DNA of 64,000 nt, from NCBI GenBank assembly GCA_035623075.1, contig DASPUC010000043.1, forward strand, positions 21,960-85,959, written 5' to 3'. The notes below the pieces were generated by a model, which searched no databases, was not told where the DNA came from, and saw only the letters and a list, made by a program, of their open reading frames with translations. Shown here in pieces: positions 49,376-58,436 of the stretch. Every line of letters starts with the position of its first letter. The stretch's first letter is position 1. The stretch comes from Nitrospiraceae bacterium (GTDB lineage: Bacteria; Nitrospirota; Nitrospiria; Nitrospirales; Nitrospiraceae). The translations under genes and the position numbers were made by a program.

Positions 49376-51394
49376 ATGAGCGGACGCTTCCGGCGTTTCC
49401 TGAGCCTTCTCCTGCTGTTGTTATTTCCAGGCTGTAGTGCGGGTCAATCCTTTTTTGAACTGGCCGGGCCGCCGCCCGCTCCCTCTGGCCACATGCGGGA
49501 ATCCGTCGTCGATCGTATCGCACCGCCCGTTCGCAACGACGTCGCGCGGCTGGTCGGCGCTCGTCAGGCCGCAGTGTTGGCCGCCCGTGAGACGATCGAC
49601 GACAACCCCACGCGCTTTAAACGGCGTCTGGCGATCGCCGCGCTCAAGCATCCATGGGAAGGCCTTACAGACCTCGAACGACAGGGATTGCTGATCGCCG
49701 AGATAGCCGAAGGGGGTCCGGTCAACCTCCCGGCCCTGCTCGACATTCTCGAAGCGGGAATGGATCGAACCTCCTCCTTTCACAAGGCGGTCCCCTTACC
49801 TTCAACCACGACACAGGCTGAACTGATGACCTTCATGGTCGACAGTTTAGAAGCAGCATCCACCCTGCGTGACAAGGCACTGGCAAACCTGACGGAAGAA
49901 GAGCGACATTTTCTCTTTACGCATGCCGCAGCATTAGTCGAGCGATTTACACCGCAGATTTCGAATCTAACGGACCAGGCGACTTCCTTGATCAAAGCCA
50001 ACCTCCGCTTTGCTGAACTACTGGACGAACAGGTCGACTACGCTGCTCTGATCGGGGCCGCCCAGGTGCTTGCCCGCTTTGCCAACGAACGGTGGCTCCA
50101 TCAGGTCACGACCGCGTTCTCCAAACCGTTGCCTGCAACCCAGGTTCCCCCGGGGGTGACCGGCGATGTGCTGCTGGCCGAGAAGACCTCTTACGGCATG
50201 ATCGTCGTCGGCGGGTCCGGAGCGAATACGTATGAGCTCGACGGGCGCTTCGGCCTCGTGATTGATCTTGGAGGAAACGATCACTACCGAGGAACAATTG
50301 CCGCTTCTGCGAGTGAAGACCAGGGTAATTCCGTGGTCATCGATCTTAGTGGGAACGACACCTACGACGGAGTCCCGCTCGGATTGGCCACTGGGCGACT
50401 CGGTGTCGGCCTTTTGATTGATCATGCGGGCGACGACGTCTATCAACTCGACCGTGGGTCCGGCGGCGCGGGATTCGGCGGACTCGGGATTCTGTTCGAC
50501 GGCAAAGGCAACGATGCATATATGGGGAACCGGTTGACGCAGGGTGCTGCGATCGGAGGTTTGGGTCTGTTACTCGATAACTCCGGCAACGATCGCTACA
50601 CGAGCTACGGATTCGCTGTTGGATTCGGTGGCCCGTTGGGTATCGGCGCCGTCGTCGACGTGGCCGGTGACGATCACTATCAGTGCGGTGACAAGTATCC
50701 CAGCTCCTACAATGCACAGGACGCCCCCACTGTAAAAGCCGGTGATCCGTTGTTTCAGTACGATTGCTTCGGACTCGGCACAGGATCAGGCCAACGCATT
50801 CTCACCAAGCGCCTCGAATGGCAAGCCCACAATTTGGCCGGTGGGTGGGGAGTCTTGCTCGACATCGACGGGCACGATCACTACCAGAGCGCAAATTTTT
50901 CACAAGGGCATGGATATTTCTTCGGCACGGGTGTGAAACTGGATTTGGACGGTGACGACGACCATCAGGCGGCTCGGTATGGTCATGGAGCCTCGGCTCA
51001 TTTTGGCGCAGCCCTCTTCATCGACCGACAAGGAGAGGATCGCTACGGATCGTCAGGTCCGCTCTACAATGCCGGAGTGGCTTGGGATTATAGTACGGGA
51101 CTCATGGTGGACGGAGGTAAAGGCCGCGACACCTATCTCTTCGACCGTTCGACCGGGCTAGGCATGGCTGACCTTACCTCATGGAGTGTCTTCATCGAAG
51201 AAGGCGGCAACGACCAGTATCGAGTCTCCCGAGGGATGGGCATAGCAGACACGACGAGCCTCAGTGCGTTCTTTGACCTTGGTGGAACGGACGACTACCC
51301 TGACACACCGACCGCGAATTCTTTTGGCACATTAAAGCGCACCAACAATACCATCCAACAGGATGTCTCCGGCGGCTTATTCGTTGATAAATAG
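49376..51394 (+). CDS. Large lipoprotein with ~12 Gly/Asp repeats
   Basis: 672 residues from ATG 49376 (an ATG at 49340 overlapping the methyltransferase stop is possible). Lipoprotein signal RRFLSLLLLLLFPGC. Residues ~25-290 form a helical domain with no recognised match. Residues ~295-640 hold about twelve repeats of the form D-x-x-G-(N/D)-D-x-Y, e.g. DLGGNDHY, DLSGNDTY, DHAGDDVY, DGKGNDAY, DNSGNDRY, DVAGDDHY, DIDGHDHY, each spaced ~22-37 residues and separated by Gly-rich, aromatic stretches. The regular acid-Gly pattern suggests a beta-solenoid that may bind calcium. Probably displayed on the outer membrane. Confidence 0.85.
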   Translation: MSGRFRRFLSLLLLLLFPGCSAGQSFFELAGPPPAPSGHMRESVVDRIAPPVRNDVARLVGARQAAVLAARETIDDNPTRFKRRLAIAALKHPWEGLTDLERQGLLIAEIAEGGPVNLPALLDILEAGMDRTSSFHKAVPLPSTTTQAELMTFMVDSLEAASTLRDKALANLTEEERHFLFTHAAALVERFTPQISNLTDQATSLIKANLRFAELLDEQVDYAALIGAAQVLARFANERWLHQVTTAFSKPLPATQVPPGVTGDVLLAEKTSYGMIVVGGSGANTYELDGRFGLVIDLGGNDHYRGTIAASASEDQGNSVVIDLSGNDTYDGVPLGLATGRLGVGLLIDHAGDDVYQLDRGSGGAGFGGLGILFDGKGNDAYMGNRLTQGAAIGGLGLLLDNSGNDRYTSYGFAVGFGGPLGIGAVVDVAGDDHYQCGDKYPSSYNAQDAPTVKAGDPLFQYDCFGLGTGSGQRILTKRLEWQAHNLAGGWGVLLDIDGHDHYQSANFSQGHGYFFGTGVKLDLDGDDDHQAARYGHGASAHFGAALFIDRQGEDRYGSSGPLYNAGVAWDYSTGLMVDGGKGRDTYLFDRSTGLGMADLTSWSVFIEEGGNDQYRVSRGMGIADTTSLSAFFDLGGTDDYPDTPTANSFGTLKRTNNTIQQDVSGGLFVDK

Positions 51395-51572
51395 CCCGAG
51401 ATTTCAACCTCATAGAAACTTACCCTCCTGTATCACATCAACCAGATTCAGTTGCCTCCAGCCAATGTTTTCAACCTGATCCATCAGCGAGATCCATCCC
51501 TTACCTTGACTAACCTCAAGTAATGGCTACTTAGAAGCTCACACCCTCAGTATTGCCCCTAAGGAGGCCAAA

Positions 51573-53945
51573 ATGAGTGAGTCAATGATCGTCTCGAATC
51601 TGCCGGTACTTCCCATCAAACGCACGGTTCTGTTTCCGGGCGTCATGATGCCGTTGACCGTCGGTCGAGATCGGTCCATCGCCGCAGTCGAGGCGGCCAT
51701 GAAGACAGAAGACAAAACACTCCTGGTTATCGCCCAGCGTGCGCCGGATGTTGAAGGACCGGAGTTGAAAGATCTCTATTCAATCGGGACTAAAGCCGTC
51801 ATCAAACAGCTCGCCCGGGTCTCTGAGGGACAGATCCACGTCATGGTTCAGGGACTCGAACGAGTCGTCCTTCTCAGGCTCGATCAAACAGACCCCTATT
51901 TGGTTGCTCGTGTCCGCCAGTCCACCGAACCGACGGATACAGGCACGGAAGTCGACGCCCTGCATCGGGCCATCCAAGACATCGTGGCCGACCTGCCCAA
52001 GCTTATTCGCGCTCCAGGCATGGAAGAAGCGGTTGTCGCCTTGGGGGCGGAACAGGACCCGGTCGCCTTGGCCTACCGGATCGCGTCATTGCTCAATCTC
52101 ACTGTCCAGGAGGAACAAAAACTCTTGGAGGCCACCACACGCGTCGATCTCCTGCGCACTTTATATGCGGCGATGTCTCGCGAGATCCAGATCCTTCAAT
52201 TGAGAGAGAAGATCACGACCGAAGCGCAAGCCAAGATCAGCAAGTCGCAACGCGAGTATATTCTTCGCGAACAGCTCAAGGCGATTCAGCAGGAACTGGG
52301 CGAGTCGGATGGTGACGAAGGTGAGACAGGTCGTCTGAAGAAACAAATCGAAGAGGCAGACCTGCCGGACCACGTTCGGAAGGAGGCTGAACGTGAAGTG
52401 ACTCGTTTGGCGAAAATTCCTCCTACGTCACCGGACCATCAGGTCATTCGAAGCTATCTTGAATTGGTCCTTGAGTTGCCTTGGAAGAAGGCGTCGGAAG
52501 ACAGCCTGGACCTCGCCCGCGTCCGCCAGGTGCTGGATGAAGACCACTATGGGATCAAGGAAGTTAAAGAGCGGATCGTCGAGCACCTGGCCGTCTTGAA
52601 ATTAAACCCCGGTGCCAAGGCGCCGATCCTGTGTCTCGTCGGTCCTCCGGGAGTCGGCAAGACCAGTCTGGGTCAGTCCATTGCGCGAGCGATGGGCCGG
52701 AAGTTTGAGCGATTCAGCCTGGGCGGCGTGCATGATGAAGCAGAATTGCGCGGGCACAGACGGACCTATGTCGGAGCTCTCCCCGGTCGGATCATTCAAG
52801 CGGTTCGCCGGGCCGGCGTGAACAATCCGGTCTTGATGCTAGACGAAGTGGATAAGATGGGCCGCGACTTCCGAGGCGATCCTGCTGCAGCGCTGTTGGA
52901 AATTCTGGATCCGGCGCAGAATCACACGTTCCGCGATCACTATCTGGATCTGCCGTTCGATCTGTCTAAGGTATTCTTTATCACCACGGCAAACACACTG
53001 GATACGATCAGCCAGCCGCTGTTGGACCGAATGGAAATCATTCAGTTGGGCGGATACAGTGAACGGGAAAAGGCCGAGATTGCCGTACGCTATCTCTGGC
53101 CGCGCCGTCTCACGGAGGCGGGCTTGCAGCCGAGCGAAGTCATTCTTCCCGCAGCAGTACTTGATCGGATCATCAGCAGGTACACGCGGGAAGCAGGTGT
53201 GCGCCAGCTCGAGCGAATGCTCGGACGGTTAACCCGCAAGGTCGCGTTGCAGTTCGCCGATATAACGGACGGACGGGAGCGGGCGCCTGTCACCATTGCG
53301 ATGGATCAGCTCACGGAATGGCTCGGCACGGAACGGTTTATACCGGAGGAAGCGAGGAAAGAACTCCCTCCCGGAGTTGCGACCGGTCTCGCTTGGACAC
53401 CGACCGGTGGCGACGTTCTGTACATCGAGACCAGTTTATTGCCGGGCAGTCATGAGCTGTCGTTGACCGGACAGCTCGGCGACGTCATGCAGGAATCGGC
53501 TCGCGCGGCCCGTAGTTATCTCTGGGCCCATGCAGAGGAAATGGGACTCGATATCTCCCGCTTCAAGCGAAACGGGGTTCACATTCACGTGCCATCCGGA
53601 GCCATACCCAAAGACGGCCCTTCCGCCGGGATCACCATGGCCACGGCGCTCGCGTCGGCCTATGTCAGGAAACCGATCCGGAAAGACACGGCTATGACCG
53701 GTGAGGTGAGCCTCAGTGGATTGGTCCTGCCGGTCGGCGGAATCAAAGAGAAAGTTCTCGCCGCACATCGAGCGGGAATCAAACGGATCATTCTGCCGAA
53801 GGCCAACGAGAAGGATCTCAAAGAAATTCCTGAGGAGGTCCGTCGCGACATCGAGTTCATCCTGGTCGAGACCGTCCACGAGGTGCTGCGAGCAGCCTTC
53901 ACCACCGTGGAGCACCAGGAGGAACCTTGTCAGGTTTCCGCCTGA
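51573..53945 (+). CDS. lon: Lon protease (ATP-dependent)
   Basis: 790 residues; AAGGAGG ribosome binding site 10 nt before the ATG. N-terminal substrate-binding LON domain ([19 protein letters not shown]), AAA+ domain with Walker [10 protein letters not shown] and Walker [12 protein letters not shown], and the Ser/Lys protease domain with catalytic Ser in [11 protein letters not shown] and Lys in [14 protein letters not shown]. Degrades misfolded and regulatory proteins. Confidence 0.97.
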   Translation: MSESMIVSNLPVLPIKRTVLFPGVMMPLTVGRDRSIAAVEAAMKTEDKTLLVIAQRAPDVEGPELKDLYSIGTKAVIKQLARVSEGQIHVMVQGLERVVLLRLDQTDPYLVARVRQSTEPTDTGTEVDALHRAIQDIVADLPKLIRAPGMEEAVVALGAEQDPVALAYRIASLLNLTVQEEQKLLEATTRVDLLRTLYAAMSREIQILQLREKITTEAQAKISKSQREYILREQLKAIQQELGESDGDEGETGRLKKQIEEADLPDHVRKEAEREVTRLAKIPPTSPDHQVIRSYLELVLELPWKKASEDSLDLARVRQVLDEDHYGIKEVKERIVEHLAVLKLNPGAKAPILCLVGPPGVGKTSLGQSIARAMGRKFERFSLGGVHDEAELRGHRRTYVGALPGRIIQAVRRAGVNNPVLMLDEVDKMGRDFRGDPAAALLEILDPAQNHTFRDHYLDLPFDLSKVFFITTANTLDTISQPLLDRMEIIQLGGYSEREKAEIAVRYLWPRRLTEAGLQPSEVILPAAVLDRIISRYTREAGVRQLERMLGRLTRKVALQFADITDGRERAPVTIAMDQLTEWLGTERFIPEEARKELPPGVATGLAWTPTGGDVLYIETSLLPGSHELSLTGQLGDVMQESARAARSYLWAHAEEMGLDISRFKRNGVHIHVPSGAIPKDGPSAGITMATALASAYVRKPIRKDTAMTGEVSLSGLVLPVGGIKEKVLAAHRAGIKRIILPKANEKDLKEIPEEVRRDIEFILVETVHEVLRAAFTTVEHQEEPCQVSA

Positions 53946-54033
53946 CAACCGACGAAGGAGAATGAGAGGCATCGTCTCACCGGATCGAGACAGTTGGCGG
54001 ACCGCAAGAAACCGGAAAGAGAGGAAACTCCCG

Positions 54034-54453
54034 ATGGGTAAGCAACCGGAGATCGGCGCGATCGTGAAAGTCATCAAGACCGACGACGAGTGGAGGAAAC
54101 TCCTGTCACCGGAGACCTATCGCGTCCTGCGACACGAGGAAACCGAGCGGCCGTTCGTCAACCCCATGCACGAGAACCATCAGGCCGGCATTTACAATTG
54201 TGCCGGGTGCGACTTACCGCTCTTCTCTTCGGAACACAAGTTCGATAGCGGGACGGGCTGGCCTAGCTTCTGGCAACCGATCGATCCTAAGGTCATCGGC
54301 ACCACAACCGACTTCAAACTGATTTTTCCACGGACGGAAGTCCACTGCGCCCGCTGCGATGGCCATCAAGGCCATGTCTTCAAGGACGGTCCTAAACCGA
54401 CTGGACTGCGATACTGCATCAACGGCGTGGCATTGAAGTTTGTGCCGGCGTAG
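54034..54453 (+). CDS. msrB: Peptide methionine-R-sulfoxide reductase MsrB
   Basis: 139 residues; AGAGGAAA upstream of ATG 54034. Two CxxC zinc knuckles (CAGC, CARC) frame the fold, with catalytic Cys in GLRYCINGVALKF and the substrate pocket GTGWPSFWQPID. Cytoplasmic (no signal). Reduces methionine-R-sulfoxide in proteins. Follows lon in the same direction, a pairing fitting protein quality control. Confidence 0.95.
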   Translation: MGKQPEIGAIVKVIKTDDEWRKLLSPETYRVLRHEETERPFVNPMHENHQAGIYNCAGCDLPLFSSEHKFDSGTGWPSFWQPIDPKVIGTTTDFKLIFPRTEVHCARCDGHQGHVFKDGPKPTGLRYCINGVALKFVPA

Positions 54454-54509
54454 CGACTTAGCGCATTGAGTTCTTAGTGTGTTCGCTCGAGCGATTTTCT
54501 CGGTCGCCC

Positions 54510-55289
54510 TCACGGCAGAATCGCCATGATTCTGACTGGTCCGCCCGTGCCTCCCTTGATCTTGATTGGCAACGAAACAAGCGTCGCGCCTTTGGGCGGG
54601 AGCTGCTCCAGATTCGCGATGTTCTCGAGACCATACTTGTCAGCACCATTGACGATCTGGTGTACGATGAAATCCTGCGAGGAACCGTAATCGATACTCG
54701 GCGTGTCGATGCCGATGCCATCCACGTTGCGCTTCGTCACGAGAAACTCAGCCACCTCTTTCGAGAAACCGGGAAAGTGCAACGTCTTCGGGTCAGACGG
54801 CGTGTCAGTTCCAAGATACCGATGCTTGTCCGGCCAGCGTCTCCCCCACCCTGTAAGCATCAAGATGACCGCTCCGGAAGGAATGGGGCCATGGCATGAC
54901 TCCCAGGTCTTTATATCCTGGACCGTCAATCGATAATCCCGATCCTGTTCAACTGCCGAGCGAACGTCGATCACTACCGCTGGAGCCACTAAATTCTGAA
55001 GTGGGATGGCATCGACCGACCGCTTCCCCTCGCCAAAATGGATTGGCGCATCGATGTGGGTTCCGCCATGTTCCGACATAGAGAAATCCCCGGAGGCATA
55101 CCAGTAGCCGGCCATCGTCTTCCCCCACGCTGTCTTGTTCCAGCTGAAAGGCTTGTTCGTCGGCCAGAAGACAGTCTGCTCATCCAGCGGGTAAGTGAGG
55201 TCGAGGAGCTTCTTCTCATCGATCTCTGCCAAAACCGATGTTGCCATACCCAGCACCACGAAGGTGATCATGGTCATTTTCAAAGACAT
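54510..55289 (-). CDS. Secreted cyclase-family (kynurenine formamidase-like) hydrolase
   Basis: 259 residues from ATG 55289, with GGGAGGGAG as ribosome binding site. Signal peptide MTMITFVVLGMATSVLA followed by the mature cyclase domain: LDLTYPLDEQTVFWP, the metal-binding SEHGGTHIDAPIHF, and the C-terminal GGTGGPVRIMAILP. The family includes arylformamidase and isatin hydrolase, which use two metals bound by the HxGTHxD motif. Periplasmic location is unusual for kynurenine formamidase, so the substrate is uncertain. Confidence 0.88.
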   Translation of the reverse strand: MSLKMTMITFVVLGMATSVLAEIDEKKLLDLTYPLDEQTVFWPTNKPFSWNKTAWGKTMAGYWYASGDFSMSEHGGTHIDAPIHFGEGKRSVDAIPLQNLVAPAVVIDVRSAVEQDRDYRLTVQDIKTWESCHGPIPSGAVILMLTGWGRRWPDKHRYLGTDTPSDPKTLHFPGFSKEVAEFLVTKRNVDGIGIDTPSIDYGSSQDFIVHQIVNGADKYGLENIANLEQLPPKGATLVSLPIKIKGGTGGPVRIMAILP

Positions 55290-55407
55290 CGCTCCCTCCC
55301 TCATCCTCAAGTGACTAAGAGCAACTGCCCCCGCCCGGCGGCTCCTCTTCGAAGTGACTATTTTGAGATAGGTTCTAAGGCTCCTCCTGGCCTTCGTTCG
55401 ACAAACT

Positions 55408-57609
55408 ATGGTATGTGAGCCTATGGGTCTCCCGATGGTTCTACTGCTGATTCCCCCGCTGACGCAACTCAACACCCCCTACCCCTCAACCGCGTATCTC
55501 ACCGGCTTTCTCAGATCTCGTGGTATCCCATGCGAGCAGGCCGACCTGGGGATTGAAATGGTCCTCCGATTGTTCAATCGAGCCGGACTGACTGCCCTGT
55601 TCGAGGAGATACGGCGAAGCGGGAAGGATCTCCCTGGGGAAGCCCAACAAATGCTCACAGTCGAACGGGCTTACTTGGATACCATCGAGCCGGTCATCGA
55701 ATTTCTGCAGGGACGCAATCCCTCGCTGGCGACCCTCCTTGCCCGACCGGGATTTCTTCCCCAAGGTCCCCGCTTCGTCGGTCGCGTTGGCACAAGGTTG
55801 TCATCACGAGGCCGAGCAGAACATGATCGTGCTACACAGTTCGCCACGTTCTTCCTCGAAGACCTTGCCGATCTGGTTCAGGCGACCGTGTCATCTCACT
55901 TCGCCTTGAGCCGCTATGCGGAACATATCGCCCGTGCTGCGTCGTCGTTCGACACCATTATTCAGGCATTGGCTCCCAAACCGACGCTGACGGATCAATT
56001 CATGCTGGATGCCTTGTGGTACCATCTCGACCGTCTGAATCCTTCTCTCGTCGGCTTGACGGTGCCGTTTCCCGGCAATCTCTACGGTGCCTTTCGCATC
56101 GCCCAGTCGATCAAGACGAACCGGCCGGATATTCAGATCGCCCTGGGAGGCGGCTACGCGAATACGGAACTGAGACGTCTCTCAGACCCGCGTGTGTTCG
56201 ACTATGTGGATTACGTGACGCTCGACGACGGAGAACGACCGCTGCTGTCTTTAATCGAACATCTGTCAGGAACCAGGCCTCGCGCACAACTCTCTCGTAC
56301 GTTCTATCGAGACAAGGAGCGAGTCGTCTTCGCCACCGAGTGCACGGACCGGGACTTCACCATGGATGAAATTGGATGCCCGACCTACAGCGGCCTCGCG
56401 CTCGATCGTTACCTGACGATTCTGGACAGCACGAATCCGATGCACCGGCTGTGGTCGGAAGGCCATTGGAACAAACTGACTGTGGCGCATGGCTGCTACT
56501 GGAAGCAATGCACGTTCTGCGATGTGGGGCTGGATTACATCGGCCGGTTCGAAATGACGCCGACCGATCGACTGCTTCATCAGATTGAGCAACTGCTCGC
56601 CGAGACCGGCCGCCGCGGGTTCCATTTTGTTGACGAAGCTGCACCACCGGCCGCCTTGAAAGCGCTCGCCCTTGGTTTGTTGGAAAGAGGCATCACGATT
56701 TCGTGGTGGGGGAATATCCGATTCGAGGAAGCGTTCTCTCCGGACTTATGCCGACTGTTAGCTGCCTCCGGCTGCATCGCAGTGACCGCAGGACTCGAAG
56801 CAGCGTCCGATCGTCTGCTGGAGCAGATCAAAAAAGGCATCACCGTGGATCAGACTGCCCTCGTAGCGGCGGCCTTCAGAGAGGCCGGCATCCTGATCCA
56901 TGCCTATCTGATGTACGGGTGTCCCTCTGAAACGATTCAAGAAACGGTGGATTCGCTGGAGCGAGTTCGCCAACTGTTTGCTGAGGACCTGATCCAATCC
57001 GCCTTCTGGCACCGGTTCACTGCGACGGCCCACAGTCCGATCGGACTCGCGCCGGCCGAACACGGCCTCCGCATCCTCGGTCCCACGTGTAAAGGGTTCG
57101 CCGAGAATGATTTGCTCCACGAAGATCGTGTCGGGAAGAATCCGCAATGGCTCGGCGAGGGCTTGCGTCGTTCAATGTTGAATTACCTGGAAGGACGCGG
57201 TCTGAACCTCGACGTCAGGCGATGGTTCGACCATTCCGTCCCACGACCACGGGTTTCTGGCGCCTGGGTGAAACGACTCCTGCGAGACAGGACAAGGAAA
57301 GATGACCCGCATGTCGAGCGGCGGGTGGTCTGGCTTGGAGGAACACCGGTGGTGACGGCACGTGCAAAACACGCTCGCGTGATCCTACCGGGACGTACGA
57401 GCGATTCCGCTGTGTCCATGTCCAAACCGCACGCTGTGTGGCTCGCGGACCTGATTCAACAGTCCACGCCGAAGAACAAACCTTCGCATCCTTACCCGTT
57501 GCTTCGTGAAGCGCAATCTGCCTTTCCAGGAAATCCCAAAGAGTTCGCCACCTACTTAGACAGCCCATCGTGGAAGAAAGTTCGCGCGGCCGGTCTGTTG
57601 CTCGTGTAA
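55408..57609 (+). CDS. B12-binding-like radical SAM protein
   Basis: 733 residues from ATG 55408 (55423 and 55435 also possible; none has a strong ribosome binding site). N-terminal Rossmann-like domain similar to cobalamin-binding modules (LVGLTVPFPGNLYGAFRIAQSIKTN) but without a DxHxxG motif. Radical SAM core near residue 363 has CX4CX2C (CYWKQCTFC), one residue longer between the first two cysteines than the standard CX3CX2C. Further Gly-rich and ECTDRDF segments follow. Function unknown; some such proteins modify lipids or peptides. Confidence 0.85.
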   Translation: MVCEPMGLPMVLLLIPPLTQLNTPYPSTAYLTGFLRSRGIPCEQADLGIEMVLRLFNRAGLTALFEEIRRSGKDLPGEAQQMLTVERAYLDTIEPVIEFLQGRNPSLATLLARPGFLPQGPRFVGRVGTRLSSRGRAEHDRATQFATFFLEDLADLVQATVSSHFALSRYAEHIARAASSFDTIIQALAPKPTLTDQFMLDALWYHLDRLNPSLVGLTVPFPGNLYGAFRIAQSIKTNRPDIQIALGGGYANTELRRLSDPRVFDYVDYVTLDDGERPLLSLIEHLSGTRPRAQLSRTFYRDKERVVFATECTDRDFTMDEIGCPTYSGLALDRYLTILDSTNPMHRLWSEGHWNKLTVAHGCYWKQCTFCDVGLDYIGRFEMTPTDRLLHQIEQLLAETGRRGFHFVDEAAPPAALKALALGLLERGITISWWGNIRFEEAFSPDLCRLLAASGCIAVTAGLEAASDRLLEQIKKGITVDQTALVAAAFREAGILIHAYLMYGCPSETIQETVDSLERVRQLFAEDLIQSAFWHRFTATAHSPIGLAPAEHGLRILGPTCKGFAENDLLHEDRVGKNPQWLGEGLRRSMLNYLEGRGLNLDVRRWFDHSVPRPRVSGAWVKRLLRDRTRKDDPHVERRVVWLGGTPVVTARAKHARVILPGRTSDSAVSMSKPHAVWLADLIQQSTPKNKPSHPYPLLREAQSAFPGNPKEFATYLDSPSWKKVRAAGLLLV

Positions 57610-57655
57610 AGGGCGTGAACAACTCTCAAGAGCGAGACCTCTCGACAAACACAAA

Positions 57656-57686
57656 GGGCGGGAGCAGCCAACAGCTGCTCCCGCCC
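57656..57686 (-). terminator. Rho-independent terminator (peroxiredoxin gene)
   Basis: Perfect 12-bp stem GGGCGGGAGCAG (57656-57667) with CTGCTCCCGCCC (57675-57686) and a 7-nt loop. On the minus strand, downstream of the peroxiredoxin stop, it is followed by TTTGTGTTTG, a usable T-rich tract. It may also stop the convergent radical SAM transcript. Confidence 0.8.
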
Positions 57687-57707
57687 CTATTATGGATACA
57701 GCACTCG

Positions 57708-58343
57708 CTACTTATTCGGCTGCGGCGTATAGCGGAGGTACGGCTTGACCGCTTTGAACCCTTTCGGAAACAGTGTCTTCGCTTCTGCATCGGTCACCGC
57801 CGGAGTGATGATACAGTCCTGCCCATCCTTCCAATTTACCGGAGTGGCCACCTTGTACTTGGCAGTGAGCTGTAGCGAGTCGACGACGCGCAATAATTCG
57901 TCGAAATTCCTGCCACATGAAGCGGGATAGGTCAGCATGAGCTTGATTTTTTTATCTGGTCCGATCACGAAGACGGACCTGACCGTCATGTTATCCAGCG
58001 CATTAGGGTGGATCATGTCATACAACATCGCCACCTTTTTGTCCGGGTCGGCAATCAACGGGTAGCTGACCGTACAATGTTGCGTTTCGTTGATATCTTT
58101 CGTCCATCCGCGATGGGAATCCAGCGGATCGACACTGATGGCCAGGACTTTGACCCCGCGCTTGGCAAAATCATCCTTGATCTTCGCCATATAACCCAGC
58201 TCGGTCGTGCAGACCGGGGTGAAGTCCTTCGGATGTGAGAAGAGAATCCCCCATCCGTTACCCAACCACTCATGAAAGTTGATCGTCCCTTCAGTTGTCT
58301 CTGCCGTAAAATTCGGGGCTTCGTCTCCCAATCGTAGTGCCAT
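57708..58343 (-). CDS. 1-Cys-type peroxiredoxin (Prx6-like)
   Basis: 211 residues. Peroxidatic Cys45 in FTPVCTTELG (PxxxTxxC-like), Thr/Arg active-site partners, and the Prx6-type long C-terminal domain (YPASCGRNFDEL..., KVATPVNWKDGQDCII). Reduces peroxides at the expense of thiols. Belongs to the alkyl-hydroperoxide-reductase/Prx6 branch, usually without a resolving Cys partner. Ends at the 57656-57686 terminator. Confidence 0.95.
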   Translation of the reverse strand: MALRLGDEAPNFTAETTEGTINFHEWLGNGWGILFSHPKDFTPVCTTELGYMAKIKDDFAKRGVKVLAISVDPLDSHRGWTKDINETQHCTVSYPLIADPDKKVAMLYDMIHPNALDNMTVRSVFVIGPDKKIKLMLTYPASCGRNFDELLRVVDSLQLTAKYKVATPVNWKDGQDCIITPAVTDAEAKTLFPKGFKAVKPYLRYTPQPNK

Positions 58344-58436
58344 GATGACCTCCTTGTTTACGAACCTGTCTGGCCAACAGATGAATGGAACTACGATACT
58401 GTCTCCCCCAGACCAAGTTCAAGTGGAAACCTATCC

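Noticed and set aside
53436..54077. Minus-strand frame covering the lon/msrB junction
   Set aside because: Opposes two well-identified genes and has no family-like sequence.
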